A stretch of DNA of 64,000 bases, from contig JACGWO010000001.1 in the NCBI GenBank assembly GCA_034509735.1, forward strand, positions 14,152,854-14,216,853, read 5' to 3'. Source of the stretch: Sesamum alatum. Taxonomy: Eukaryota; Streptophyta; Magnoliopsida; Lamiales; Pedaliaceae. A model generated the notes under the pieces. The model was not told the origin of the DNA. It did not search any database and was given only the letters and a program-made list of their open reading frames with translations. Shown here one piece after another: positions 1 through 11,649 of the stretch (positions are counted from its first letter, which is position 1; each line of letters begins with the position of its first letter). The translations under genes and the position numbers were made by a program.

Positions 1-136
1 TGATCTAAGGGCTTCAACCAAATGCTCATATAAATATAATGTTAAAAGCATATGATGAAGATGGCCAAAGAACATTTCTTAAATTAACATATTATTGAAA
101 AAGATTGTATAGAATAGTTTACAAAGAGCCAATCAA

Positions 137-1553
137 TTGGCTTGACGGTCACCTATTCTAATAGTTATCACTTTTGGTCCCTCGCTTTATGGGGTCAACA
201 CTTTTGATCCCAAAATCCTAAAAATTCTGACATTAATGGTCCCAAACTGTTAAATTAACGAAAATGACACATGTTGGAGCACATGCCGTCAGTCAATGGC
301 CGTTGACCTGACCCAAAAATGTTCAAATTCTATTTTACCCCCCTATATTTTCTAAAAAATGCTAAAACACCCATGTATTTTAAAAATAAGCCAGACATCC
401 CATTTTTTTTTTAAAAAGCTCCTTTCTGAACTCATTAGACCAACGTACCTTTCTTGATATTATAAATCACCATCCTCTATTTATTTTATTTTTAGATTTT
501 TTTTCTGAGATCATTTGTATTTTTCTTCCTTCTAAAAATATAAATATTTTTTTTCTAAAATATATTTATTTAAATATCAAAATTTCATAAAAGTATATAA
601 ATTTTTTTTATTTCTTATAATTTAAATTGAAATTAAATTAGCATCACATAAAAACTTAATGTACTAAAGTTTATTTTTAAAATTTAAATATCTATATAAA
701 TGTAAATGTTAATAAATTATAACAATTATATACTATTAATTAATTTGAAGTATTATTTAATTTAAAATATTTGAATAATTATACATATAGGAAATCATAT
801 ATATTAATTATTGTAATTTAATTTAAATGGTAATTTACTTTTTAATCTTCGTTATACTTTATAATGGTAAGTTAATTTTAAATATTATTTCTAATAAATA
901 ATTTAATTTTTTTAAATATATGTAAATTATAAGAATAATTTAAATTAGATAATAATATATAATTGTTATAATTGATTAATATTTACATTCGTAGATATTT
1001 AAATTGGAAAATTTGTATATTAATTTTTTATGTGATGCTAATTTAATTTTTCAATATATATTATAAGAAGTAAAATATTTGATATACTTTTATGGTATTT
1101 TGATATTTAAATAAATATATTTTTAAAAAAATATTTATGTTTTTAGAAGAAAGAAAAATACAAATGATCTCACAGAAAAAATATAAAAATAAAATAAATA
1201 AAGAATGGTGATTTATAATATCAAGAGAGGTACTTTAGTCAAATGAGTTCAGAAAGGAGTTTTTTTTTAAAAGGGGGGGGGGGGGGGTTTAGCTTACTTT
1301 AAAAATATAGGGGTGTTTTAGCATTTCTTAGAAAATATAGGGGGCTAAAATAGAATTTGGCCATTTTTGGGTCTGGTCAACGGCCATTGACTGACAGCAC
1401 ATGCTCCAACATGTGCCATTTTTGTTAAATTTAACAATTTGAGACTATTAATGTCAGAATTTTAGGATGTTGGGACCAAAAGTGTTGACCGTATAAAGCG
1501 AGGGACCAAAAATGATAACAACCCTATCTAGTGAGACCAAAAGTGAAATTTTG
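137..1553. mobile_element. 1.4 kb foldback (near-complete inverted repeat) TIR element
   Basis: The left arm (about 160-830) reappears reverse-complemented in the right arm (about 850-1545), so almost the whole element is one hairpin. Outer arms contain 'cacttttggtccctcgc' and its complement. Matching inner landmarks are the CTCCTTTCTGAACTCATT block near 420 with its complement near 1240, and AGCATCACATAAAAA near 640 with its complement near 1030. No coding potential was seen. The 'ttttggtcc' termini match the MULE-like TIR elements elsewhere in the window, so this is probably a non-autonomous long-TIR (Mutator or foldback) element. The exact ends and TSD are blurred. A poly-G tract lies near 1273-1288 in the right arm. 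Confidence 0.8.
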
Positions 1554-1589
1554 CCAATTATATCTAAAAGGTAATTAGTGAAACATGTA

Positions 1590-1830
1590 CAGTGAAACCT
1601 AGCTAGTGACAATGATTATTAATTTGTTGCACTATATTAGTAGTTTTACTAAGTAGTCACTATAATTAATGTGTCACTAATTATTTATAGTGATAATTTT
1701 ATGCAATTGTCATTAATAATGATATTGTTACAAGATCAAAATTATTGCCATTTAAATATATATTTTTAGTGACAATTTGAAAATTGTTATTCAACAATTT
1801 TATCACTAATTATTATATATTTGGTTAAAG
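1590..1830. mobile_element. CACTA-type MITE remnant (subterminal repeats)
   Basis: The region has alternating 'agtgacaa' and 'ttatcact/gtcacta' motifs in both orientations, the same subterminal pattern as in the CACTA element at 19254-30183 and the MITEs at 43376-43579 and 62935-63385. Clear CACTA ends are not preserved, so the limits are approximate. Confidence 0.55.
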
Positions 1831-2162
1831 AAAAAAACTTAGGTCCGTTTCGCCTTAGAAGGGGGAGACAACGACGCCCAGTGGTGCTCGATCGGCCTCA
1901 GCTGGGATTTTTTTTTAAAACTTATATTATATAATAAATTTAGTTTATAATCATATGTATTTATATATAATTAAGCGATATTGTAATCTTAGTGTATGAA
2001 ATTGATGTATTTTTGCAACATAGTGTATAAGTTTGATACCTATGATAGTTAGAGGACTAAAATTGAATAGAAGCAAAGTTAACGGACTAAATTTTTTCTT
2101 TCCCTATTTTGTTGCATTGGAAGAAGTACGTGGGAAAGCAAAACTTTAATTTCTTCATGTTA
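1831..2162. other. Intergenic, no gene seen
   Basis: This is AT-rich sequence with a short GC-richer patch (1843-1905) that I do not recognise. The final 50 bases (from about 2110) begin the segment A duplication also found at 60421. Confidence 0.5.
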
Positions 2163-2422
2163 CTAGTAAGTGTGGCACATCTTATATATGTGCATAATTT
2201 TAAAAAAATATTTTGTAAATTATATTATTTTTTTTTAAAGTTCAAAATTACCTAAAATAAGATAAAATGCATGAGAAAAAAATACTACCAAAGGTAGTTA
2301 TGAAAGATCATGGGAAAGTTAAAAATAGTTAATTAATTACTTTTTTAAAAAATTGGCAGACCAAATTAATTTGGATACCAAAGAGGCCCTCTCCAATAAT
2401 AATATAGTATAGATAGTATAGA
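2163..2422 (-). mobile_element. Non-autonomous Helitron (260 bp)
   Basis: On the minus strand the element starts TCTATACTATCTATACTA, a typical plant Helitron 5' end beginning TC. It ends with a GCACAT...ATGTGC hairpin followed by ...CTAG. It sits between A and T as Helitrons do. The duplicate segment at 60451-60460 carries the uninterrupted site 'catgtta|ttttac', which confirms both boundaries. It has no coding capacity, so it would depend on a RepHel protein from elsewhere. Confidence 0.8.
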
Positions 2423-2602
2423 TTTTACATGTAGGGGGTCCGCATGAACATCACGAGATTAATTAGAATTTTACCGAAATTTTAATTTGGGACGTATAGA
2501 ACATGTAATATTTTCGGTCGTGATAGGAGACCGCAAAATTTGTGTCGACCCCAATATATATTTCAACTACTTTCGGGTCTCCCACGACTTTATTTTAACC
2601 TA

Positions 2603-2837
2603 GGATTTAATGCAATTTATCTTTATGTGATATTGAAAATGAATAAATTATTCTTATATGAAAAAATAATAGTATTTTATCTCTCTGTATTTTTTAAAAT
2701 ATAGCAATTTACACCCTAGACAGGGAGGTAAATTGCTTCATTTTAAAAAATACAGGAAGATAATTGTTATTTTATTTTTCATAGGGGAATAATTTTCTCA
2801 TTTGCAATATCACATGAGGGTTGCTTGCATATTTCCC
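2603..2837. mobile_element. Small TIR element (235 bp) with about 10-bp TSD
   Basis: The two halves form an inverted repeat: 'tgtgatattg' near 2628 pairs with 'caatatcaca' near 2806, and a second pair flanks the centre near 2690-2760. The flanks are ttttaaccta and ttttgacata (8 of 10 identical). The paralogous segment at 60970-61000 lacks the element and has a single 'attttgacag'. It is a non-coding MITE, probably MULE-like given the GG...CCC ends. Confidence 0.7.
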
Positions 2838-3208
2838 TTTTGACATATGAACTTAAATTATAATTAATGCTTATATAGTTATATTATTCACATACGTGTA
2901 TGACTATACAAATATTGTTTTTCAAAGTATGGGATAATTTCACTTTTGGTACCTCAGGTATGGCCTTATTTCACCTCTGGTACCCCCTGTTTCCATGTCA
3001 TCAATGTTGATACCCGAAGTTTCCTTTTTTCATTGACCTGAGTACCTGCCGTTAGTTGACCGTCAGAGTTAACGGTCAAAGGCATTTTGGCGGGAAAATG
3101 GGCAGTTTTTTGCCTATTTAAGGACATGTTTGGCTACCATTTACTACACCACAAAAACTAGAATTGAAAAAGTAAAATTGAGAATATTTTGGGAAAAAAA
3201 CGAGAGAT

Positions 3209-3736
3209 ATGAGGAGAAATCAGTTTCAATCTTACTCAAATACGAGTGTGGGTTCGTCTAATGAGAACATTTGTGTGAAAAAAATGTATTGTGAGTGTGG
3301 AATTGAGCTACCATTGAAGACTTCTTGGACCAAAATAAATCCGGGAAGAAGGTTTTGGGTATGTCCTAATTACGGGATAAATTTATATTTAATTCTTATT
3401 TATTTTGTGTTTTTGATTATATACCATTAATTCTTGTTTTTATTTTTTCGGTCACAGAAAAGGGAATATTGTGGAGTTTTTAGATGGTTTGATCCGGAAA
3501 TGTGCCCAAGATCGAAGCAAATCATTCCTGATTTGTTGAGAAAAATCAACCATCTTGAAGACGAAATAAATGAGAACAAGGCCAAGGACGAAAGCTTGGA
3601 AGTTGAATTGAAGAAGTGCAAAAGCAAAGAAAAAGTGCTTGAAAATGAAGTTCATAATTTGAGAAAGAAAAACAAATGTCTTGCTATATGCACTTGTCTT
3701 CTTGTTTGTTATGTTATGTGTGGCATTTTGGCCTAA
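3209..3736 (+). pseudogene. GRF-type zinc finger / coiled-coil / C-terminal hydrophobic protein carried by MULE-1
   Basis: Exon 1 (3209-3376) encodes the CxCG start of a GRF zinc finger (CECG), then TSWT and PGRRFWVCPN. Exon 2 (3458-3736), after a clear CAG acceptor at 3455-3457, gives the rest of the finger (YCGVFRWFDPE), then RSKQIIPDLLRK, a charged heptad-like coiled coil of about 60 residues, and a hydrophobic Cys-rich tail (LAICTCLLVCYVMCGIL) that looks like a membrane anchor. GRF fingers are known to bind nucleic acid in other proteins; the role here is unknown. The expected donor after GGG reads ATAAAT instead of GTAAAT, so a G-to-A change at 3377 probably stops correct splicing and this copy is likely defective. 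It is convergent with the transposase. A gene of the same type sits in MULE-2. Confidence 0.75.
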
Positions 3737-3838
3737 ATCATGAAATGGAATTCAATAACACAACACAAATAAAGTGTCCTACAATAGTCTTAAATACTAA
3801 CAGTCTTCTAAATAAACAACACTACACTTGCAAACACT

Positions 3839-6723
3839 TCATTTATCACAACTGAATTGTCCCTTTTCCTTTTGTTGAGCACCAAGGGCTGTTCTTAAAT
3901 TTGGCACGGTGATAAAGTTCATCCCTCCTCTCACAATAACTGGAGTGTTGATTCTTGAAGATTGTGTAACCTATGAAATTGCAACCAACATAAGACAATG
4001 AAACTGAAATCTGAAAATTGAAACAAATAATGAACATTGAAACTGAAAATCAAACTTACATTAACAGATGAAATATTGTGTGAACTGCCACTTAGCTTCA
4101 ATCTCACATTTTTCCTTCCAGCCCTTTTTACCTAAAATAAAAGAAATCCAAGGTACGTTAAAAGAAGGTGTGTAAATAATAAGTGAAATAAGGAGATGTT
4201 TAACTTACAGGCAGTTTTTTCCTTCTTTCAGGTGTTGCAGGCTGTGTAGATGTAGGCTGTGTAGTTGCAGGCTGTGTAGATTGGTTGCTCTCTTGAGTAC
4301 TAGGGGGTTGAGATGTCCCAATAGATATCTCTTCACTTTGCCCACTCCTCTGGTTGCATATTCTAGTATTATGCCCTACAACTCCACCCTTGCCACATTT
4401 TAGGCTCTTTTGATACTTCTTCAGTCTTGTTGTGGATGCAGCAGGTGATTCATCAGGCTGTCTTCTTCCCATCTTCTTTGGCCACCCAGGTTTGTTTTCA
4501 TACTTGGGTGGCAATGGAGGTGGCAACTCACACTTTGGCCAAAGTTCAGCACCATTTACCCCATGGATGGCATGCTCATAAAACCTCAAATAAGTATTCA
4601 CCTTGCAACATAAACATAAATAGAAAGCAATTCAGAAACTGAAAAACTGAAACAGAAAATTGAAACAGAAAACTGAAAGTGAAACTCACCTTATAAACAT
4701 CATGCACATAGTCTTCTGGATCTTCATTTATGCACCATATAGCAGATATGGTGTGTCTGCAAGGAATACCTGTCAAATCCCATCTTCTACAGCTGCAACT
4801 CCTATTCAGCAAGTCCACATCGTGCTGGTCATATGGCCCTATGATTTGGAAATGCCAATCATCTGATTTCATAGGCTGGAATTAGACCTTTTTGTTTATC
4901 ACTCATAAAGGTCCATGCATATTCTTCATCAAGCTCTAAATCAGACTTTAGTAGAGATAAAAACCACATCCAAGACTCCTTATTTTCATTCTCTACTATA
5001 GCATATGCAATTGGATACATTGCATTATTAGGATCAACCCCCACAGCAGTTAATAATTGCCCTCCTTGAGGGCCCTTCAAAAAACACCCATCTACCCCTA
5101 TCACCCCTTTACAATGTTTAAACCCCTGTTTGCAGGCATCAAAACAAACATACAGCCTATTAAAAGTGGGCTGTAACTCTTCATTATCAGTCAATTTGAG
5201 GACAACAGTGGATCCAGGGTTGCTTCTGATTAATTCCAAGCAATAATCCTTGATTGTACTAAACTGTTCTTTCAAACTACCCTGCAAGATCTCAACAGCT
5301 TTTTGTTTGGCCCTGTAAGCTTGTTCTAGAAACATTGCACTTCAAAGTGCTACAGATTTCACTCCTAAACTCATTGGTGCCCAATTTAGGATTATCCTTG
5401 AACTTGTTCACAAATGTCTTCCCAAGCCACCCAGATTTAATATTGCTATTGTGGTAGTTCCAACTACATTTACTATGGGTTGGATTATGCCCCTTCACCC
5501 GCCATGACTTATCCCCTTGCATAGGTGACACATACACATACCATTCACATCCCTCTTTTTTACATCTTGCTCTCAATCTCCTATGATCATTCCTGTCAAA
5601 CTTATACATCATCTCCCTCCTAAGACAATGAGATTCAATCACAAATTTGGCTTCTTTTTTGGAACTGAAAACAAGGTCAAGGCTCAAGTCACGGGTTTTA
5701 TTTTCTGTTCTGGGATTATATTTGGGAAATTTGGTCCCTATATCTTCATGGGACCCATGCACACTCTGAAAATCATCACTGTCTGCTTCTCCTTCACTGT
5801 GCTCTCCTTCTATCATATTCTGCATCTCCTCACTTAACATTTGGTTATCAACAGAATTACCCTGCCCCACCTCACCATCAAACTCTACATCATGATCTAC
5901 CCACTTCTCAAACAACCTGTCATCCTCATCCATGTCATAATCACTATCCTCAAAATCATCACATTCTGACTCACTAGACTAGCTGGGAATGGGATCAGGA
6001 ACAGAAAGATTGATATTATCAAGGAAAGATAGGTCAATCTCAGGTTCATCTAAATGTTCCAAATAAATTTCAACTACCCTGCTCTTCTGTAGGTGGTTGA
6101 TTATCCCATATACATCAGTGTCTGTCTCAAGACAAACACTGCCCAAATGTAGGCTGTGCCCAAATTGATGCTATAATCTAACCTTTTGTTTATCATATCC
6201 CAATTCTTCAACAAACTCATTCATCTCAATTAACCCAAACATTTCCAAATCCACATAATCAAAAAAATCAACTTGTCCCCCTATATAGTGCCTGAGTGGT
6301 TCAGTGTTCATTATACCCCCATGGTAAATTTTTATGCTAATCATTGTAGCTTCATGCTGTGGATCTACATAAGAATAACCAAAAAAAGAAAAAAAAAACA
6401 GAATTTCAGCAATTCAGCAAAATACATACTGCAAGATTCCAGCAAATACAAATTCCAGCATAATTTCATACAAATTTCAGCATAATTTCATACAAATTTC
6501 ATCAGAATTACAAATTGCATACAAATTTCATCAGAAGCCATAAGTTTCGAAAAAGCCCCAAAATTAAATTGTATAAACCCTAATTTCAGAAACCCATTTC
6601 CTCCTAAATTTTTGAAACCCATTTCATATCCTAATTTTTGAAACCCAGTTCGCATCCACTAGACTGAAAACATACCGTATTGAGGGACATCGATCGACTC
6701 CGGTTGTCTTCTCCTCGCCATGC
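3839..6723 (-). pseudogene. MULE-1 transposase (mudrA-like), inactivated
   Basis: It starts at ATG 6721-6723 next to the right TIR (MARRRQPES...). After an intron, a PB1-like plant-mobile N-terminal domain (IYHGG...YIGG..DFFDYVD) spans about 6370-6150 and is cut by a TAG near 6180 and another near 5980. The acidic region and MuDR DNA-binding domain (CKKEGCEWYVYVS) follow to about 5340, where a frameshift occurs. The transposase core keeps DGCFLKG (first D) and MSDKQKG (second D). It then jumps near 4875 to the SWIM zinc finger (CSCRRWDLTGIPCRH), so about 200-250 residues with the third catalytic acid are missing. After an intron (4602-4689) comes a CCHC knuckle (CGKGGVVGHNTRIC), then two further exons ending at 3839. 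It is non-functional. Confidence 0.88.
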
Positions 6724-7313
6724 CCTTCGATTCACCGTTGACTTCGCCAAACTCCAAAAATAATTGGTTGTTTGTGGTTGATTCAGTACTTAAACGGTAG
6801 AAAAGAGAGTTTTGTGGGGAGATTTGGGGAGAAATGTATTAAAATTAGTGGTTCAAATTTGGGGATCTAGGATTTTTTCATAGAGAGAACACTCACGCTC
6901 ATTTTTTCTCAGCAAATAGGTGAAATGAGTTGGAGAGACAACAACCCCTGCCATAATCACGTGACTCACGCGTGACTTTGACCGTTAACGCTGACGGTCG
7001 ACTAACGACAGGTACTCAGGTCGATGAAAAAAGGAAACTTCGGGTATCAACATTGATGACATGAGAACAGGGGGTACCAGAGGTGAAATAAGGCCATACC
7101 TGGAGTACCAAAAGTGAAATTATTCCTTCAAAGTATTGTTGGTGATGAATTTTTAAATATTAATTTAATGGCACGAGTAAGAGAACGATTTAGAAATTTG
7201 AGGCAAAAAAAGTTTTGTATTCTATTTAATTTACATATATGAAATTTAAATTAATTGTGGGGACGATATCGTCGTTCTTTCATAAAAATAAAATAATTTA
7301 AATAAGGGAGAAT

Positions 7314-8094
7314 TATATTAAGCCCCACCAATTTATGTTTTATTTATACAAACCACTCGAGCATTTTAAAAAATTACACATACACTCATAAAAAACGTCA
7401 ACATCATTTAACAAACCACCGTAGCATGCTTTTTGAAAAATTACACTTGCACCCTTTGAAACGTCACCATCATTACACAAAACACCTATTTACTTTTTGC
7501 CTATAAAAAATAATTTATGTAATTACGCAAAAGATAGGAATAATTTATAAAATAAACCACAGATCAGGAATATAAATGCAATTATTCCTAAAATGTTGAA
7601 TAGTGTAAATTTAGTAGTGGGATGGGTATAGTTTTGTAAGGTTAAGGTATCTAGCAAGAACATCATAGTAAATATTAAATAAATGACAAATAACGTGGGA
7701 AGAATGGAGTACGTACACAGCCATTAAATTTGGGGAATTATGAGCGAATTTCCACTGCAAATGAAGAGTTCAACAACATTATAGGTTGCTATGGTCATAA
7801 ACCCACGTCACAAGTTGTAAAAATTGTACACTCTGTTTGGGCTCGTTTTCGGCCCATCTCAATTTTGTACGTTTGGCTGGCCAAAACACCTTGACTTGGT
7901 GTTTTGGCCAACTTTGGTCCAATTCCCCATGTATGTGACCATCATTGCAGAGCGGTCCAATCTCATAATTTTGACAATTTTGCTAACACGCAATAATGTT
8001 GACACGTTTCTCTCTCATAGTCATATATGTAACACGCTTAGACTTAATTCTGTAATTTCTTCTTTCAACATCTAAGCATTCTCATGAATTATTA

Positions 8095-8134
<40 letters not shown>

Positions 8135-8462
8135 TTGATAAAGTAGGTGTGGACACCAGAAAAATTAAATAAATTAAGTCAAAATTGTTTTAATATTACT
8201 TGTACATATATATTAACAACCTATCATTTTGGTTAATTCCTCCCTATTGGAAATAATTGATTGATTAAATTATTTCAAGTGAATTAATTATTAGGATTAT
8301 GACTGCTCTCTGAAATATATTTCAAGAATTTAATCTTATATAATTGCAAAATAAGCTAGAAACATTTATATAAATTTCTTATTACTTTTGTAACCAAGCT
8401 CTTATAATTAATTAAGTAGAACGATTGAGCTAGTCAAAAAGTTTATGTTTTCTTGTTATATA
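7314..8462. other. AT-rich intergenic with (TTA)n microsatellite
   Basis: No credible gene was found. 7316-7560 resembles one arm of another TIR element ('gagaattatattaagcccc'), but its partner arm was not found. An uninterrupted (TTA)n tract lies at about 8101-8133. Confidence 0.5.
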
Positions 8463-8790
8463 CTAGTAATTTTGACACATCCTACGTGTGTGCAATTTCT
8501 ATAAATATTATCTAAAATATAATATTTATAAAATATTTATTATTTATAAATTATATAAAAAATAATAAGTAAATATTAAATTTATAAAAAAATGATAAAA
8601 AAAGATGAATGAAAATATATATAAAAAATAACTATCTAAAACGATAATGGGTGAGTGAAAAGTTAGACGAAAAAGTGAAAAAATAAAATAAATAAATAAA
8701 TTTAAAATAAAACTAAAATTTATAGACCAATAATTGGGAGACACCAAATTGATGTTCTTCCTTAATAATAAGGTATAAAACGCGGTCGGA
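8463..8790 (-). mobile_element. Possible Helitron 3' end
   Basis: Read on the minus strand, a CACACGTAGGATGTGT hairpin is followed by 8 bases and CTAG|T, the 3' signature of a Helitron. No convincing TC start was found to the right, so only the 3' end is supported and the right limit is arbitrary. Confidence 0.4.
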
Positions 8791-9048
8791 TCGTTCTGAC
8801 CGCTCATAGGACTTGTTGTTGGACGCATATATATTTTTTTGTGTACTACTATTCATTGATTATGTAAACAAAAATGGGGCTAATGTGTTGAAGGAATTTA
8901 TAATTAATTATTAACTAACCTTTGTATTATGACGTATTCGGTTGCATCAAATGTATATATTAAAGTCATCTATATTTACTATAAATGTCCCCTATAATTT
9001 TTCAAATGATAATAATTAATGTACATATATAATATTATTTTATCAACA

Positions 9049-9087
<39 letters not shown>

Positions 9088-9630
9088 TGATAATGAAAAA
9101 AAATACCTTAGTGCAAGTAATTATTATTAATAAAATAAAAAATATAATTAAATGGACAAAACAAAAAATACAATTTAATAACATTAATATATTAAATTAT
9201 TAATACCCACCTAACAATAATTAAATATTAATATATACATATACACATTTAAAATACAAATAAAAAGACATGATGTGACAATGAACACTGTTTTTTGTCC
9301 CCCAAATATACAACACAATACATACAATATTTTCTTTATATTATTTTAAACTATCTCCAAAAATAAACCCAAACATACACCATTTTCTAACACACTTATT
9401 TATCTCTATGTTTCTCTCTCTATCTCCAAAACCCAAAACAAAACAACCTGGAAATGAAACCAAACACTATGGTAGTTTTTCTAGAATGTCTTAATATAAA
9501 ACAAGGCATGATTAAGTTTGAGATTTAATGAATAAGTTTGAAGTTATGGATTTAAGACATGTGGATGTTTGTCTCACTCAATGTGAGTTTATTATAATAT
9601 ATATATTTTTATTAATTGAATTGGTATATC
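8791..9630. other. AT-rich intergenic with (TTA)n microsatellite
   Basis: No gene was seen. A (TTA)n tract occupies 9051-9084, and loosely CTC/TATC-rich low-complexity sequence lies near 9400-9430. Confidence 0.5.
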
Positions 9631-11649
9631 TAGGCCTGTAAATGGGTCTATTTTACCCAGGCCCAGCAATTACCCATTCATATATTGCCCGGCCTGGCCC
9701 GACCCCACCCAGTCTGGGACTCGATGGGTCTGCGTCATGGGTCTAACATACCAGACCCGAAAACTCGGGTCAGGTCTTAACCCGACTTGACCCGACCCCT
9801 TTTTTTTTGCATTTTCTAGTAGTTGTAGAAAAAAAAAATACACAATATATACACTAAAAAAAACCCAAACCTCAAGCGAAAAAACAAATCAATTTAAAAT
9901 AAAGAACAAAAAAGGATTACAATTCAATGACCCAGTTAAGAGAGTTGCATCTCACCGAACACACCCAAAATCATCAACTAAATAAACACTAAAGCGTAAC
10001 AAAATTATACATATACAAGGAGATGTAAAATGATATGAAAAAATTACAAAAGTGCATGCTCAAATACACATTTTTTTAAATTAAACAATAAGTATATATT
10101 ACAAGAAAGAGAGCATGAAGAGATCCTAAACTAATATTCCGAGCTTCACAAAAAGAATCAACGATCCAACTGAAGGATCTGCACAAGGGGCAAACAACAT
10201 AAAACATATCAAAGTGCTGATGTTTTCAATAATCAATAAAAACAAACTTCTAATAAGTAACAATTTGACCTATTTATATCGTCCCACTGGATTGATCTTT
10301 ATGCTTGGCTTCTAGGTAATTCCACGTCGCTTTCAACTATAAATTCAAAAAAAAAGAGGGAAAAATTATGTCAACATAATTTTAATTTAAAAAATATTAG
10401 AAAATCAACTAATTTTGCTTACCTTTTTTCGAAATTGATCCTATCCAATCATCAATAACAATCAATGCTTCTAGTGCATCCGGAAGCAAACATGCACGTG
10501 ATTCATCAATAATCCGGCCTCCAACACTAAATGTTGCCTCTGACGCGACAGTAGTAGCTGGAACAGCTAAAACATCACGTGCTATCTTCGCTAACGTAGG
10601 CAGTCTAGGACCATTAGTTCTCCACCAATCTAAAATAGTAAATGTGTCTGTTCTAGGAAATCTTGCCTCTTAAAAAGGGATAATTACATAAAACCCCCCT
10701 GTGTTTTACTTTATCTGCAAAAAACCCTCTTGTGTTAACGAAATATGCGAAAAACCCCTTGTGTCATTTTAAATTCAGCTCACTTGCCACTAATGTCTAA
10801 CGCCGTTAGTATCCTTTTGACGCCGTTAATTTTTGGTTAAGATGCCAATTTTACCCTCTGTACATTATGAAGCTGGAGATGACAATTTTGATTTTCACCT
10901 TCGAAGTGAGAGAAAACAGAGAGAGAAAGGTCTGAAATTAGGGCTTTTTTACTGGTGAGAAAACCCCCCAAATCTCAACAAATACAACCTCAAAACTTGT
11001 TTTCTTGTGCGACTTAGTGTTAGGTTTCAACGTTCTAACATCTATATCGGAGTATTTTGAGTGTTTTGTCGAATACGAAAGGTGAGTATTGAAAAATTCC
11101 ATCGATTAAATTCTAATTTTTTGTATACTCTTATAGATCCAATATTTACATGTGTTTTTTTTTTTTTTTTTTTGTTTTTACGAGACTGAAGAAAGGATTT
11201 GGAGTATTTGGGGTTGCTGCAGTGTTAAAGGTACGATTTTTTGAAACACAGTCTCTGTTTTAAGTGTTTTTAAACATTCCATGTCCCCACTTCTATTTGA
11301 AAGTGGCTTTTTTTTGGATTCTTTCTTGCTTCGATTTGCTGAAAGTTGTATCTGGTCCCCCCAACATTGAGTCCTTTATTTTGCATTGAAAATGGTAGGT
11401 ACAATGTGTTTCATATGTTAAAAATTGTAATGGTCCCCACTTGTGTTAGTAATGTTTTTGGTTGTTCTGATAAATATGTTAGATGTTCTGACTAAACATG
11501 TGATATTAGTCTAATTAGTATTGATTAGTATATAGATTAATAATATTTTATGTGATATTGATTTATGATGTTAGTTTAGTTGGTATTTACTGATAATTAG
11601 TGCAATTTGTAATTAATGATCAGTTAAGTGATGTTAAATTATGGTATTA

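Larger units (their letters stand above)
2931..7126. mobile_element. MULE-1: two-gene Mutator-like transposon, 4.2 kb
   Basis: Terminal inverted repeats of about 150 bp (2931-3082 and 6978-7126) begin GGGATAATTTCAC and GGAATAATTTCAC. The flanks are a perfect 10-bp duplication, ttcaaagtat (2921-2930 and 7127-7136). The duplicate segment near 61060 shows the unoccupied site. The element carries a mudrA-like transposase pseudogene reading leftward from the right TIR and a GRF zinc-finger gene reading rightward from the left TIR. Their 3' ends lie about 100 bp apart. Each promoter presumably lies in or next to its TIR, as known for maize MuDR. The transposase is broken by stops, a frameshift and a large internal deletion, so this copy cannot move itself. 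Confidence 0.92.
2110..7313. repeat. Segment A, copy 1 (interrupted by insertions)
   Basis: Excluding the inserted elements (2163-2422, 2603-2837, 2931-7126), this sequence aligns with 60421-61225. Shared stretches include 'aaaactttaattt', 'ttcaactactttcgggtct' and 'cccacgactttatttt', and similarity continues to the 'aaataaggg' block near 7310 and 61220. It is a diverged paralogous duplication in the same orientation. Confidence 0.75.

Noticed and set aside
1843..1905. GC-rich patch suggesting organelle or rRNA insertion
   Set aside because: Too short, and it does not match any organelle or rRNA motif I recognise.
8544..8828. Minus-strand frame of 94 codons
   Set aside because: Almost entirely Phe/Ile/Tyr/Leu from AT-rich sequence; no domain, and it overlaps a Helitron-like end.
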